Assembly: GCA_913020155.1 (NCBI GenBank)
Contig: CAJWBA010000009.1
Location: 1-53,419 of the forward strand
DNA: 53,419 nt
Source: an uncultured Flavobacteriales bacterium
GTDB lineage: Bacteria; Bacteroidota; Bacteroidia; Flavobacteriales; Flavobacteriaceae
Direction of reading: 5' to 3'
In this document: positions 16,167-26,157 of the stretch, in pieces
Numbering within the stretch: the stretch's first letter is position 1
Layout: each line of letters opens with the position of its first letter
Notes under the pieces: model-generated
Seen by the model: only the letters and a program-made list of their open reading frames with translations
Told to the model about the DNA's origin: nothing
Database searches by the model: none
Made by a program: the position numbers and the translations under genes

Positions 16167-17288
16167 TTAAACTTTATTATTAAGCAAATTCACGATAGCT
16201 CTTGCTGTTTTTACACTAGCACCTCCTGCAGATAGTTTTTGATTCAATAGTTCGTAATCTTTAAGCTGCCTCTCTCTTTTTTTGGATTCTGTAATTGATT
16301 TTAATTCTTTTTCAATCCGTTCTACAGTAAAATCATTTTGAAGAATTTCTGAAACAACTTCCCTATTCATAATCAAGTTTACAAGCGATATGAAAGGAAG
16401 GGTTATAATTCGTTTTGCAATTTGAAAGCTAAGAAAACTACTCCGATAACAAACCAACTGAGGGACTTTGAAAAGCGCAGTTTCTAGAGTAGCAGTTCCA
16501 CTAGTTACAATTGCAGCAAAACTATTTTTCAGTAAAGAATATGTTTGATTTTGAACCAAAAGAACACTCTGATTTTTTATAAATTGTTGATACCACTCTA
16601 AATCAATTCCTGGAGCTGCTGCAAAAATGAATTTAAATTGAGGAAAACGTTCAATAACCTCAATAAAAGTTGGCATCATCTTAATGATTTCCTGTTTTCT
16701 ACTTCCGGGTAATAATGCAATTATTGGAATGTTTTTATCCAGTTTTTGGATATTCCTAAAATCATCTTTTTGCTGAATTGTTTCCTGAATTACATCAACC
16801 AAGGGATTCCCGACATACTGAACCTCATAGTTATGTTTTTCTTTAAAATAAGTTTTTTCGAAGGGAAGAATAACAAATAGTGCATCAAGGTCTCTTTTAA
16901 TTTTTGAAATTCTCTTTTCTTTCCAAGCCCAAATTTGAGGACTGATGTAGTAGAGGTTTTTAAAGTTTTGTTTTTTTGCCCAAGCAGCAATACGTAGATT
17001 AAATCCAGGGTAATCAACATAAACAATCGCATCTGGTTTATATTCGAGGATGTCTTTCTTACAAAAAGCAATATTATTTAAAATGGTTTTGAGATTGATA
17101 AACACTTCCCAAAAACCCATAAAGGCTAATTCTTTGTAATGTTTTACCAAAGTACCTCCAGCCGCTTGCATTTTGTCACCTCCCCAAAACCTGAAAACAG
17201 CATTAGAATCCTCAAGCGATATAGCTTTCATCAAATTAGATCCATGTAAGTCTCCCGAGGCTTCTCCAGCGATGATGTAATATTTCAA
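16167..17288 (-). CDS. lpxB: Lipid-A-disaccharide synthase
   Basis: LpxB joins UDP-2,3-diacylglucosamine and lipid X to make the lipid A disaccharide at the inner face of the cytoplasmic membrane. The 373-residue protein begins MKYYIIAGEASGDLHG, the GEASGD motif of the family. It has the amphipathic membrane-binding region, YVDYPGFNLRIA, YISPQIWAWKEKRI, the nucleotide-binding LLPGSRKQEI, and a C-terminal TSGTATLETAL. All are standard for this GT19 glycosyltransferase. The start is TTG, one base after the stop of the small membrane protein gene, so it is translationally coupled to it and to surE. Confidence 0.96.
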   Translation of the reverse strand: MKYYIIAGEASGDLHGSNLMKAISLEDSNAVFRFWGGDKMQAAGGTLVKHYKELAFMGFWEVFINLKTILNNIAFCKKDILEYKPDAIVYVDYPGFNLRIAAWAKKQNFKNLYYISPQIWAWKEKRISKIKRDLDALFVILPFEKTYFKEKHNYEVQYVGNPLVDVIQETIQQKDDFRNIQKLDKNIPIIALLPGSRKQEIIKMMPTFIEVIERFPQFKFIFAAAPGIDLEWYQQFIKNQSVLLVQNQTYSLLKNSFAAIVTSGTATLETALFKVPQLVCYRSSFLSFQIAKRIITLPFISLVNLIMNREVVSEILQNDFTVERIEKELKSITESKKRERQLKDYELLNQKLSAGGASVKTARAIVNLLNNKV

Positions 17289-17289
17289 T

Positions 17290-17571
17290 TTAAATAATTT
17301 TTAATAACCCAATAATTACAACAAGAAAGAGTAATAAACTTACCAGTCCATAGGCTCTATAATAGCGGTATTGATTGATGAAAACAAAAAATGCAGGTAG
17401 ATTGAGTAATGCTCCAATACTCATTAGACCTCCTAACTTTTTTTGTGTGTAGAGTAGATAGAAACTATCCAAAACTTTTTCATTTGAAAAAAATAAAGTA
17501 AACGAATACATTCCAATCAAAGTTAAAACGACCCCCATTGTGATCCCTATCAAAAGTTCTTTAATTTTCAA
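17290..17571 (-). CDS. Small membrane protein between surE and lpxB
   Basis: The 93-residue protein has three predicted membrane helices (about 7-29, 48-66 and 73-91). Its start overlaps surE by 11 bases and its stop is one base from the lpxB start. No motif or known domain is visible. In flavobacteria a short membrane protein is often found at this position, so it is a real gene, perhaps related to lipid A or envelope synthesis, but the function is not known. Confidence 0.72.
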   Translation of the reverse strand: MKIKELLIGITMGVVLTLIGMYSFTLFFSNEKVLDSFYLLYTQKKLGGLMSIGALLNLPAFFVFINQYRYYRAYGLVSLLLFLVVIIGLLKII

Positions 17572-18337
17572 AACCCCAATTATTTAGTTCTTGAATAGCG
17601 TGATGCGCTGTTAAGTCAAATTGGGTAGGAACAACTGAAATATATCCCTGATTTAAAGCCCATTCGTCTGTATCTTTCCCTTTATCCTGGTCAATAAATT
17701 CTCCTGTAAGCCAATAGTAATCTCGACCCGTCGGGCTTTGGCGTTTGTCAAATTTTTCAACCCAATTCGCTTTTGCTTGACGGCAAACTCGGATACCCTT
17801 GATGTCACCCTCAGGTAATACAGGGAAATTGACATTAAGAATCACATCAGCGCCTTGTTTATTTTGGAGAGCAGCAAGCGTTATTTTTTTTATATATGGT
17901 TTTAGTGGATTGAAATCTGCATTCCAACGGTAATCTAGAAGAGAAAAACCAATTGCGGGTATTCCTTCAATTCCAGCTTCTATTGCTGCACTCATGGTTC
18001 CTGAGTAAACTACGTTGATTGATGAATTTGATCCATGATTAATTCCCGAGACACAAATGTCTGGCTTTCGATCCAATAATTCGTTAATAGCTAACTTTAC
18101 ACAATCTGCAGGTGTTCCAGAACATTGATACTCTTTTTGAGGCCCGTCAATGTTACCCATTTCACTACAATAAAGCGTAGAATTTATTGTAATTGCATGA
18201 CCCATTGCTGATTGAGGACTGTCAGGTGCTACTACAACTACATCACCAATAGTATTCATTACTTCTATAAGTGTACGGATTCCAGGGGCTGTGATGCCAT
18301 CGTCATTGGTGACAAGAATTAGTGGTTTTTTATTCAT
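17561..18337 (-). CDS. surE: 5'/3'-nucleotidase SurE
   Basis: SurE is a metal-dependent nucleoside monophosphate phosphatase linked to stress and stationary-phase survival. The 258-residue protein has the metal motif TNDDGITAPGI near the N-terminus (the two Asp bind the divalent ion), SGTPADCVKLAI, the GINHGSN motif (Asn metal ligand), and YSGTMSAAIEAGIEGIPAIGFSL split over residues of the family core, as in solved SurE proteins. It is the first gene of a minus-strand unit with the small membrane protein, lpxB and the comEC relic, and faces a divergent prc gene across 204 bases. Confidence 0.96.
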   Translation of the reverse strand: MNKKPLILVTNDDGITAPGIRTLIEVMNTIGDVVVVAPDSPQSAMGHAITINSTLYCSEMGNIDGPQKEYQCSGTPADCVKLAINELLDRKPDICVSGINHGSNSSINVVYSGTMSAAIEAGIEGIPAIGFSLLDYRWNADFNPLKPYIKKITLAALQNKQGADVILNVNFPVLPEGDIKGIRVCRQAKANWVEKFDKRQSPTGRDYYWLTGEFIDQDKGKDTDEWALNQGYISVVPTQFDLTAHHAIQELNNWGFEN

Positions 18338-18541
18338 AAAGTAGCTTTGTGGCTAAATTAAGAAATTATCAAGGGATAAAGGTTGTTAATTAATTACAAA
18401 AAACGAAGTGTTTTTTGGCAGAGGCCCTGTATTTACATACTTTAGTATCACAAAATAGATCTTTTAAAGAAATTTTTAAGTCTATTTTTTTAATTTACAA
18501 TAGCAAATGATCTTACTTTTTAAAAATAACTTAATAACCAA

Positions 18542-20671
18542 ATGAAAAAAACAAGAATTTTAATACTTAGTGGAATAGCCTTGAGTCTAATCTACGGGTT
18601 TTCTTTTTTCAATTCAACGACCAATCCTGAGAAGGATAAACTATTAATCGAAGTCATGTCCTATGTTTTGGAACGTGGACATTACGACCCAGAGACCATC
18701 AACGATTCATTTTCTGAAAACGTATTCATGAACTATCTCGAAAGTATGGATGGACAACATCGTTTTTACATTCAGACGGACATAAATAATCTCAATCAAT
18801 TTAAAACTAAAATTGACGACCAAATCAAAGAATCTAAACTCGAATTTTTTGATTTAAGCTATAAAAAATTCGTTCAACGACAAGAGCAAATTAAAGCATT
18901 TTACAAACCTCTATTGGACCGTCCTTTTGACTTTACACTAGTAGAAGAAGTAAATTTGGATTATCAAACTATGGGATATGCGGAGTCACTTTCTGAACTC
19001 AAGAATGTATGGCTTCAGTATTTTAAGCTCTCCACTCTCGGAGTTTACACCGATAAAAAGGAAGAAGAAAAGAAGAAATTTGAGAACGACAGTACTTATG
19101 TTATGATTTCAAATATAGAACTTGAAAAAAAAGCTCGCAAGATTACAAGAGAGAATATGGATTTGTTTTTTGAGGTTCGACAAGACTTGGAACGCAAAGA
19201 TTATTTTTCAATTTATTTGAATGCAATAGCCACTCAGTTTGATCCTCATACCTATTATTTTGCCCCTCGAGAAAAAGAACTTTTTGATACGAGTATTTCG
19301 GGTAAATTTGAAGGCATTGGGGCGCGTCTACAAAAGAAAAACCAAGAAATTAGTATTGTTGAGGTTATTTCTGGGGGACCCGTTTGGCGAGATAAATTGT
19401 TGGAAGTTGAAGATGTGATTATTAAAGTTGCACAAGAAAATGAAGAGGCTTTAGACATTAATGGAATGCGAATAGATGATGTCGTTAAATTGATTAAAGG
19501 TCCAAAAGGAACAACAGTTTATTTGACAATTAGACATGTTGACGCCACTGTTGAGGTCGTTCCGGTTGTGAGAGATGTTGTCGAATTAGAAGAAGCTTTT
19601 GCAAAATCATTGATAATCATAAAAGATGGTAAGAAATTTGGAATGATTCATTTACCTAAGTTTTATGTAGATTTCAAAGATTATGGAGAACGAAATGCTG
19701 CAAGTGATGTTAAAGCAGAAATAGAAAAATTGAAGCGTGATAATGTCGAAGGTATTATTCTCGATTTGAGAAATAATGGAGGTGGTTCACTTCAAACTGT
19801 AGTTGATATGACTGGATTTTTCATAAAAGAGGGTCCTGTAGTTCAAGTCAAAAGTACTGGAGGTAAAAAACAGGTATTAGAAGATAAAGATTCGAGTATT
19901 ACATGGAACGGACCTCTAATTCTTATGGTAAACGAATTTTCAGCTTCAGCATCAGAAATTATTGCTGCTGCATTGCAAGATTATAAACGCGCTGTAATCA
20001 TAGGTAGTAAACAAACATTTGGCAAAGGAACTGTTCAAAACGTTGTAGATTTAAACAAAATTATTTCTAGTAATACTCATGGTGATTTGGGTGCCTTAAA
20101 AATAACGACCGATAAGTTTTATCGAATCAACGGTGGTTCAACACAGCTTGAGGGTGTCAAAAGTGATGTTGTTTTCCCCGGAAGATATACTTACATTGAA
20201 ACAGGAGAGCAAGCACAAGATAACCCGTTGTCTTGGGATCAAATTTCACCTGCAAACTATCAACCATGGGATGTTAATAGGAATTTTGAATACGCCTTAG
20301 AACGAAGTAAAGAGCGCATAGCTAACAACGCTTACATGATTTTAATTGATGAACAAGCTAAATGGATTAAAGCTCAACAAGATGACACGCTGTATTCGTT
20401 AAACTACGAAGACTATATAGAAGAACGCAAAGCTCGATCAGATCAAACCTCAAAATATGATAAGTTGAATAAATTTGAAGCTTCATTTACGTTACAAACA
20501 CCCAATGCGGACTTACCTAAATTAGAAAAGGATGAAGAACTAAAAGAAAAACGTTTACGTTGGAAAAAAAGTTTAGTAAAGGACATATATCTTTATGAAG
20601 CTGTAAGAGTTCTTGAAGATTTAGCTCAACCTCAAAATAAAATAAATAACCTTGCTCAAATTAAAAAATAA
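18542..20671 (+). CDS. prc: Carboxy-terminal processing protease (Tsp/Prc, S41A)
   Basis: The 709-residue periplasmic protease has an N-terminal membrane/signal segment (ILILSGIALSLIYGFSFF), a helical N-terminal domain (about 30-220), a PDZ domain (about 235-325) and the S41 catalytic core. The Ser-Lys dyad is Ser469 in NEFSASASE and Lys495 in TFGKGTVQ; the spacing is one residue longer than in E. coli Tsp. A C-terminal DUF3340-like helical extension of about 150 residues follows. Relatives degrade or trim proteins with non-polar C-termini and act on lipoproteins and peptidoglycan enzymes. A lone ABC permease gene follows after 3 bases, an association seen in other flavobacteria. Confidence 0.93.
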   Translation: MKKTRILILSGIALSLIYGFSFFNSTTNPEKDKLLIEVMSYVLERGHYDPETINDSFSENVFMNYLESMDGQHRFYIQTDINNLNQFKTKIDDQIKESKLEFFDLSYKKFVQRQEQIKAFYKPLLDRPFDFTLVEEVNLDYQTMGYAESLSELKNVWLQYFKLSTLGVYTDKKEEEKKKFENDSTYVMISNIELEKKARKITRENMDLFFEVRQDLERKDYFSIYLNAIATQFDPHTYYFAPREKELFDTSISGKFEGIGARLQKKNQEISIVEVISGGPVWRDKLLEVEDVIIKVAQENEEALDINGMRIDDVVKLIKGPKGTTVYLTIRHVDATVEVVPVVRDVVELEEAFAKSLIIIKDGKKFGMIHLPKFYVDFKDYGERNAASDVKAEIEKLKRDNVEGIILDLRNNGGGSLQTVVDMTGFFIKEGPVVQVKSTGGKKQVLEDKDSSITWNGPLILMVNEFSASASEIIAAALQDYKRAVIIGSKQTFGKGTVQNVVDLNKIISSNTHGDLGALKITTDKFYRINGGSTQLEGVKSDVVFPGRYTYIETGEQAQDNPLSWDQISPANYQPWDVNRNFEYALERSKERIANNAYMILIDEQAKWIKAQQDDTLYSLNYEDYIEERKARSDQTSKYDKLNKFEASFTLQTPNADLPKLEKDEELKEKRLRWKKSLVKDIYLYEAVRVLEDLAQPQNKINNLAQIKK

Positions 20672-20674
20672 CTT

Positions 20675-21721
20675 TTGTCAATAGGGGCAATCTTAAATCG
20701 ATTTTCAGGAGATCGACTTGGTTTAATAAGCGTTTTTTATATTGTAGTAATGACTTTTATTGCTGCATTTGCCTACAAATTAGCTCCTGACAGTAGTCCA
20801 AATGCAAATCAAATGCACTTGTCTATTCATTCCAGACCTCCGGGCTTTTCAACAAAAATATTAATCCTTCCAAACTCTAATTTTCAGGAGGGATCAGAAG
20901 AAATTGCCATAGAAAAATTGTTATGGAAACAAGATAAATTGTTTTATCAAGCCTACGGAACATCTAAAGCTTACCTTCAACTCGTTAATCTAAATCGGTA
21001 TCCAATTGAAACAACTTATAAGCAAGTTGAAGATTTATATATTTCGAAAAAAAAATTTATTCTAGGCACTGATAAATACGGAAGAGATTTGTTGAGTAGG
21101 GTATTAATTGGATCTCGTATCTCAATTTCAATAGGTTTTGTGGCCGTATTAATATCTTTATTAGTAGGAGTCTTTATTGGAGCTTTAGCAGGTTATTTTG
21201 GAGGAAAACTAGACCGTTTTATGGTATGGTTCATAAATGTAATTTGGTCGATTCCTACATTGTTGATGGTCATAGCAATAACTCTTGCTTTAGGTAAAGG
21301 ATATTGGCAAGTTTTTATAGCGGTGGGTTTAACTATGTGGGTTGAGGTGGCTCGTGTAGTTCGGGGTCAAGTAATATCAGTTAAAGAAAAAACGTTTATC
21401 AAAGCAGCTCGTGTTCTTGGTTATTCCAATTATAGAATTTTAGTAAAACACATCTTACCCGTCATAATCCCCCCGTTGATTGTAATTTCTGCTGCAAATT
21501 TTGCAAGTGCAATTTTAATCGAAAGCGGTTTAAGTTTTTTAGGCATTGGCGCACAACCCCCAGTTCCGAGCTGGGGAGGTATGATTAAAGATCATTTTCG
21601 ATATATTCTTCTGGGGAAACCATACTTAGCAATTGTTCCAGGAATATCAATAATGAGTTTAGTTTTTGCATTCATGACTTTAGGAAATAGTCTTCGTGAT
21701 GCCCTTGATGTAAAGATTTAG
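20675..21721 (+). CDS. ABC transporter permease, OppC/DppC type
   Basis: The 348-residue inner-membrane protein has the OppC N-terminal helix (GLISVFYIVVMTFIAAFAY) followed by a periplasmic domain, then the permease domain with LGTDKYGRDLLSRVLIGSR. The coupling (EAA-like) loop KAARVLGYSNYRILVKHILP contacts an ATPase, and it ends in helices typical of the family. Substrate class: peptides or nickel in family members. No OppB, ATPase or binding-protein gene lies nearby, so the partners are elsewhere. The TTG start is 3 bases after the prc stop; no upstream ATG in frame exists. Its stop is only 2 bases from the convergent rodA stop. Confidence 0.88.
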   Translation: MSIGAILNRFSGDRLGLISVFYIVVMTFIAAFAYKLAPDSSPNANQMHLSIHSRPPGFSTKILILPNSNFQEGSEEIAIEKLLWKQDKLFYQAYGTSKAYLQLVNLNRYPIETTYKQVEDLYISKKKFILGTDKYGRDLLSRVLIGSRISISIGFVAVLISLLVGVFIGALAGYFGGKLDRFMVWFINVIWSIPTLLMVIAITLALGKGYWQVFIAVGLTMWVEVARVVRGQVISVKEKTFIKAARVLGYSNYRILVKHILPVIIPPLIVISAANFASAILIESGLSFLGIGAQPPVPSWGGMIKDHFRYILLGKPYLAIVPGISIMSLVFAFMTLGNSLRDALDVKI

Positions 21722-21723
21722 TT

Positions 21724-22974
21724 TTACTCGTTTAAGCGATTTGCATCTAAATTCAAAAAGATAAATAATAGGCAACTAAACGCTAGCAAGCTCGAACCAC
21801 CATAACTGATGAATGGAAGAGGAATCCCAATGGTAGGAACTAAACCTAGGGACATGCCAATATTAATAAAAAAATGCAAGAACAATATTGCCGCTAAACT
21901 ATGTCCATAAGTTCTGGCAAATTTATTTTTCAAATTTTCAGTCTTATAAAGAATACGAATTATTAAGAAGCAAAAGGCAACAACAACAATTGAACTTCCA
22001 TAGAAACCCCACTCCTCTCCAATAGTACTGAATATGTAATCCGTATGTTGTTGTGGAACAAAATCTCCTTTTGTTTGAGTTCCTTGTAAAAAGCCCTTTC
22101 CATCCCAACCACCTGATCCAATAGCAATTTTAGATTGGTTAATGTTGTATCCAATGCCTTGAGTATCTAATTCTTTTCCAAGGATTATGTTAATTCGATC
22201 TCGATGCCGTTGTTCAAAAACTGTATTGAAAATATAGTCTACTGAAGATACATAACCACAACTCAAAAATATTACGAGCAGGTAAGGCAACAAGGATGTT
22301 TTTTTATTCAATTTTTTTGAGAAAAAATACATGGAAATTAACAAGGTAATGATGCTTGTAATAATAAAAGGAATAGGAGCTATAAGAGCCAGAATGAAAA
22401 AGAAAATAAGACCAATAATAGTTAATAAAAAAATCACATTTAATCCTTCTCTGAACAACACAAAAAAGAACCCGACAAAAACTAGTGCAGTTCCAGGATC
22501 TGGTTGAAGAATGATCAGAATCATTGGAAGTACAATTACAAAACCAATTTGAAATAAGGATTTTATTTTTTTGAGATTGAATTGAATTTCGCTTAAAATT
22601 TTAGACACAGCTAAGGCTGTCGTAACTTTTACAAATTCAGAGGGTTGGAGTCCAACTCCACCAAAGGCATACCAGGATGTAGCCCCAGATATTTTTTTTC
22701 CAAAAATGAATAAACCAATTAAGGATAAAATAGATATTAAGTAAAAAATACTGGCAAACCGCTCAAATACTTTTGCTTTAGTAATTAAAATAATTACTGC
22801 GACAAGTATGCTTACAATAAAAAATAAAAATTGCTTTCCAACAGGAATACCAAAATTAAAAAGACTAGAATTTTCATTGTAGTTGGTTGAATAAATATTT
22901 ATTAGTCCATAACCAACAAGAGCTATATAGAGTGCAATTATAATCCAATCAAGACGATAAAAACTTTTATTCAT
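21724..22974 (-). CDS. rodA: Rod-shape SEDS glycosyltransferase RodA
   Basis: RodA polymerises lipid II into glycan strands in the elongasome together with PBP2. The 416-residue protein has about ten membrane helices and conserved SEDS segments: WYAFGGVGLQPSEFVKVT near residues 100-120, LQPDPGTALVF, and the C-terminal VPTIGIPLPFISYGGSSLLA. These match RodA/FtsW. It overlaps mrdA by 8 bases, so the two partners are coupled in translation, as in other bacteria with a mre-mrd cluster. It is the last gene of the mreBCD-mrdA-rodA unit. Confidence 0.96.
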   Translation of the reverse strand: MNKSFYRLDWIIIALYIALVGYGLINIYSTNYNENSSLFNFGIPVGKQFLFFIVSILVAVIILITKAKVFERFASIFYLISILSLIGLFIFGKKISGATSWYAFGGVGLQPSEFVKVTTALAVSKILSEIQFNLKKIKSLFQIGFVIVLPMILIILQPDPGTALVFVGFFFVLFREGLNVIFLLTIIGLIFFFILALIAPIPFIITSIITLLISMYFFSKKLNKKTSLLPYLLVIFLSCGYVSSVDYIFNTVFEQRHRDRINIILGKELDTQGIGYNINQSKIAIGSGGWDGKGFLQGTQTKGDFVPQQHTDYIFSTIGEEWGFYGSSIVVVAFCFLIIRILYKTENLKNKFARTYGHSLAAILFLHFFINIGMSLGLVPTIGIPLPFISYGGSSLLAFSCLLFIFLNLDANRLNE

Positions 22975-24826
22975 TTATTTTAAAAGGTTTTCCCGAATAG
23001 GGTTTTTCATATTCACTGCTTATATTCCCGTCAGCCATTCTTTTTTCAAGCCAAGATCGTATAATTTCTCCGTTGATGTATTTTTCAATCATTAAACTTG
23101 CAATTGGAGCAGCCCACCGACCTCCCCAATATCCATTTTCTATAAATACAGCAATAGCAATTTTTGGATCATCCTTAGGAGCGAATGCTACAAAAATTGA
23201 ATGGTCGGTAAGCTGAGTTCGGACACCATTGATTTTGGTAAAATTTTCTGCAGTCCCTGTTTTACCACAAACTTCTATGCCCTTGATTCGAGCAACTCTG
23301 GCTGTTCCTTTTTCTACAACTTTATGCATTCCATCGATTACAACTTCAAAATGTTTGGGGTCTATGCTTGTGTTTTTTCGAACAAATTTTCGCGGTATTG
23401 AATCCCCCGAAACGGAACGAAGGAAATGAGGTGTGTAATAATGTCCTCTATTTGCAATAGCCGCAGTAAAGTTAGCAAGTTGTATTGGGGTTGTTAAAAC
23501 TTCTCCTTGACCAATCGCATTTGAAATGATGGTTGCTGCTTTCCAACCCCCCTTTGAATACCATTGATCATAATATGCGGCATTTGGAATAAAACCTTTT
23601 TTTCCGATCGATAAATCATAACCGAGATAATTGCCAAGACCAAAGCTCTTCAAATGTTCATTCCACTGATTTAGCCCCTTTTCGGGAGTTTCATGTTTCT
23701 CAATGATTCTTTTGTATGTATTTGCAAAAAAAGTATTACAAGAATTATAAATTCCTTTGAGCAAATTATTTTGTGAACCTTTTCTACAATGACATTTCAT
23801 AAAAGCTCCTCGCGCATAATAATGACCTTCATTGCATTTAAATTTCGTCTCAGGAGTTATCACTCCCTCTTGAAGTGCTACAAGGGCATTCAATGTTTTA
23901 AAAGGTGATCCAGGAGGGTACAAGGCTTGAAGCCCTCTGTCAAACAATGGTTTAGCTAAGGTGTCTTGAGCAAGTTTTCGATAATTATTAGTTCGATCCC
24001 TACCAACTAATAAGTTAGGGTTGTATGATGGTGTACTAATTAAAGCCAGAATTTCACCAGATGAAGGTTCAATGGCTACTATTCCTCCTCTTTTATTCTG
24101 CATTAAAAACTCACCATATTCTTGAAGAGTTGCATCTAAAGTCAATTGGATGTCTTTGGCAACTTTAGGGTCAATGTCAAAAGATTTATTTTTGTAGACT
24201 CCTATGATTCTATTGAATCTGTCTTTTTGAAGAAAGCGCTTTCCTTTTTCACCTCTTAATTCTTTTTCATAAGACTTCTCAATTCCTTGTCTTCCAATTA
24301 ATTCCCCCGGTTGATAGTACTCTTCTTTTTTAATATCATTATCATTAACTTCACTAACGTACCCTAAAATATTTGCTCCAAAATTAATTTGATAATCCCG
24401 AAGTGATTTTTTTTGAATAAAAAAACCTTCATATTTCCACATCTGCTCTTGCAGCCTGGCATAGGTCTCTTTGGATATTTGATTAACCACAACAGAGGGA
24501 AGTCGTTTTGAAAATCGCCTTGCTTTTTTTAAGTTATTAATAAGGGTTTTCTTTGGAATATTTACCAGAGTACAAAAAGCTAGGGTGTCAAAAGGGATTA
24601 CATTTTCAGGGATAATCATAATATCATAAGCAGCCTGATTTGCTACTAAAAGTTTACCATTTCGATCATAAATAAAACCACGTTCGGGATATTCCGATAT
24701 TGCGAGAATTGCATTATTATCAGAAAGTTTTTGATAGGAAGTACTTAGCACCTGAAGTTGAAGTAGGCGTGCAATAAATACGACACCTATAATTAGGGTA
24801 AGTACGGCCAAGAGCGACTTCCTCAT
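22967..24826 (-). CDS. mrdA: Penicillin-binding protein 2 (elongation transpeptidase)
   Basis: PBP2 crosslinks the peptidoglycan made by RodA during cell elongation. The 619-residue protein has an N-terminal anchor helix (about residues 5-25), the pedestal/dimerisation domain with ERGFIYDRNGKLL, and a transpeptidase domain. Active-site motifs are SxxK in PPGSPFKTLNA (Ser nucleophile), SCN in YNSCNTFF, and KTG in CGKTGTAENF. Length and order fit MrdA. Its start abuts the mreD stop (one-base overlap), and it overlaps rodA by 8 bases. Confidence 0.96.
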   Translation of the reverse strand: MRKSLLAVLTLIIGVVFIARLLQLQVLSTSYQKLSDNNAILAISEYPERGFIYDRNGKLLVANQAAYDIMIIPENVIPFDTLAFCTLVNIPKKTLINNLKKARRFSKRLPSVVVNQISKETYARLQEQMWKYEGFFIQKKSLRDYQINFGANILGYVSEVNDNDIKKEEYYQPGELIGRQGIEKSYEKELRGEKGKRFLQKDRFNRIIGVYKNKSFDIDPKVAKDIQLTLDATLQEYGEFLMQNKRGGIVAIEPSSGEILALISTPSYNPNLLVGRDRTNNYRKLAQDTLAKPLFDRGLQALYPPGSPFKTLNALVALQEGVITPETKFKCNEGHYYARGAFMKCHCRKGSQNNLLKGIYNSCNTFFANTYKRIIEKHETPEKGLNQWNEHLKSFGLGNYLGYDLSIGKKGFIPNAAYYDQWYSKGGWKAATIISNAIGQGEVLTTPIQLANFTAAIANRGHYYTPHFLRSVSGDSIPRKFVRKNTSIDPKHFEVVIDGMHKVVEKGTARVARIKGIEVCGKTGTAENFTKINGVRTQLTDHSIFVAFAPKDDPKIAIAVFIENGYWGGRWAAPIASLMIEKYINGEIIRSWLEKRMADGNISSEYEKPYSGKPFKINE

Positions 24827-25329
24827 CAGTTCTTATTTTTAAAAAATGTTACAGAAGAAAACAGTATAATAAAAGTAAAAATAGAATTTACAATTATATT
24901 TCGTAAAATAACTATGAAATGATCAAAATCCAGGTAAGAAACAATTTGCAAAATAACTTGATGTACCAGTATTATTGAGGCGATAAAAACAATTTGATTA
25001 CTTGTCCTTGAATTCATACTTAGTAATGAAATGGAATCTAGATTATTTCCAAAAGAAAATCTAATTATGAATGGTCGTAGAAAGCTGATAAATAAGGTTG
25101 CAATGGAGTTAGATCCTGAAGATCCTTGAAGCAAATCAATGGTTAAGCCCATTAAAAAGCCTAAAAAAATTAAAATAAATTGAGATTTATCAAAACGATA
25201 ATTAATTACAAAAAACAAATAAACTGCAGGATAAGAAAAGCCAAAAAGAGTAATTCGATCGAATATTAAGGTTTGAATTAACACCAAAACGATAAACCTT
25301 GACAAGATTTTGATATTATCTTGAAGCAT
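24826..25329 (-). CDS. mreD: Rod shape-determining protein MreD
   Basis: The 167-residue integral membrane protein has about five hydrophobic helices and few polar loops, with the typical segment FLGFLMGLTIDLLQGSSGSN near the middle. MreD proteins are poorly conserved in sequence but recognisable from the mreBCD position and this glycine/aspartate-containing segment. It links MreC and PBP2/RodA in the elongasome. It overlaps mreC by 14 bases and mrdA by one base. Confidence 0.88.
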   Translation of the reverse strand: MLQDNIKILSRFIVLVLIQTLIFDRITLFGFSYPAVYLFFVINYRFDKSQFILIFLGFLMGLTIDLLQGSSGSNSIATLFISFLRPFIIRFSFGNNLDSISLLSMNSRTSNQIVFIASIILVHQVILQIVSYLDFDHFIVILRNIIVNSIFTFIILFSSVTFFKNKN

Positions 25330-26149
25330 CTTTATCTTGATTTTGTATATTTAGAAATTCTGATCTCGATTTATTGTCAATTATATAGACATGTTCTAAA
25401 TCCGTTAGGTTATTAAATAACTCTACTTTAATATCGTAATATCCACCGGAAGTAGGAGTGTCAAAATCAGTAATTATGCCAATTGGAATTCCTTTCGGGA
25501 AATAAGCAGACATTCCACCAGTAACGATGGTATCCCCCTTTGTAATTTTGTTGATAATAGAAACATCAGAAAATGTCATCTTTGAAGGGTCTTTCCCCTC
25601 CCAATATAAGGATCCAAAGGCTCCCGTATGGATGAGTTTAGCATTGATTTTAAAATCTTGGTAGAGAATAGAAATTACACTAGAAAAATTAGAACTGGTT
25701 TGCTTTACTATTCCAATAATGCCATCGGGGCCAATTACACTCATGTCTTGTTTAATTCCATCATTGGCTCCTTTGTCAAGAATCAATAAGTTTCTTGCAT
25801 TGACATAACTGTTTCTTAATACTTCAGCTGAACGAACCAAATATTTAGATAAATTTGGATTGAGTGAATCTAGGTCGGTTGAGACTTGAACCCCTTTGTA
25901 ATCAAGAAGCTCTTGACGAAGGTGATTATTTTCTTTCAATAAGCTTTCATTGGTTTCATTAAGGTACAAATACGATTTTGAATAATGAATTGGTTTTAGA
26001 AGTTCTCCAGAAACTACAACTCCAATTTCTTGAATTTTTGTACTATGAAAATTACTACCTGCAACAGTAAAAGCAATCCCAATGCCTAACAAAATAATAA
26101 AAAACAGAAAATTTTTATATTGGATTAAAGTGGTTAAGAACCATTGCAT
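25316..26149 (-). CDS. mreC: Rod shape-determining protein MreC
   Basis: The 277-residue protein has one N-terminal membrane helix (NFLFFIILLGIGIAFTVAG), a short coiled coil around residues 65-85 (ETNESLLKENNHLRQELLDY), and two beta-barrel lobes that form the periplasmic part. Motifs such as ANDGIKQDMSVIGPDGIIG and KGDTIVTGGMSAYFPKGIPIG are characteristic of MreC. It activates PBP2. It is located 8 bases after mreB and overlaps mreD by 14 bases. Confidence 0.95.
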   Translation of the reverse strand: MQWFLTTLIQYKNFLFFIILLGIGIAFTVAGSNFHSTKIQEIGVVVSGELLKPIHYSKSYLYLNETNESLLKENNHLRQELLDYKGVQVSTDLDSLNPNLSKYLVRSAEVLRNSYVNARNLLILDKGANDGIKQDMSVIGPDGIIGIVKQTSSNFSSVISILYQDFKINAKLIHTGAFGSLYWEGKDPSKMTFSDVSIINKITKGDTIVTGGMSAYFPKGIPIGIITDFDTPTSGGYYDIKVELFNNLTDLEHVYIIDNKSRSEFLNIQNQDKDASR

Positions 26150-26157
26150 ATTCGAGC

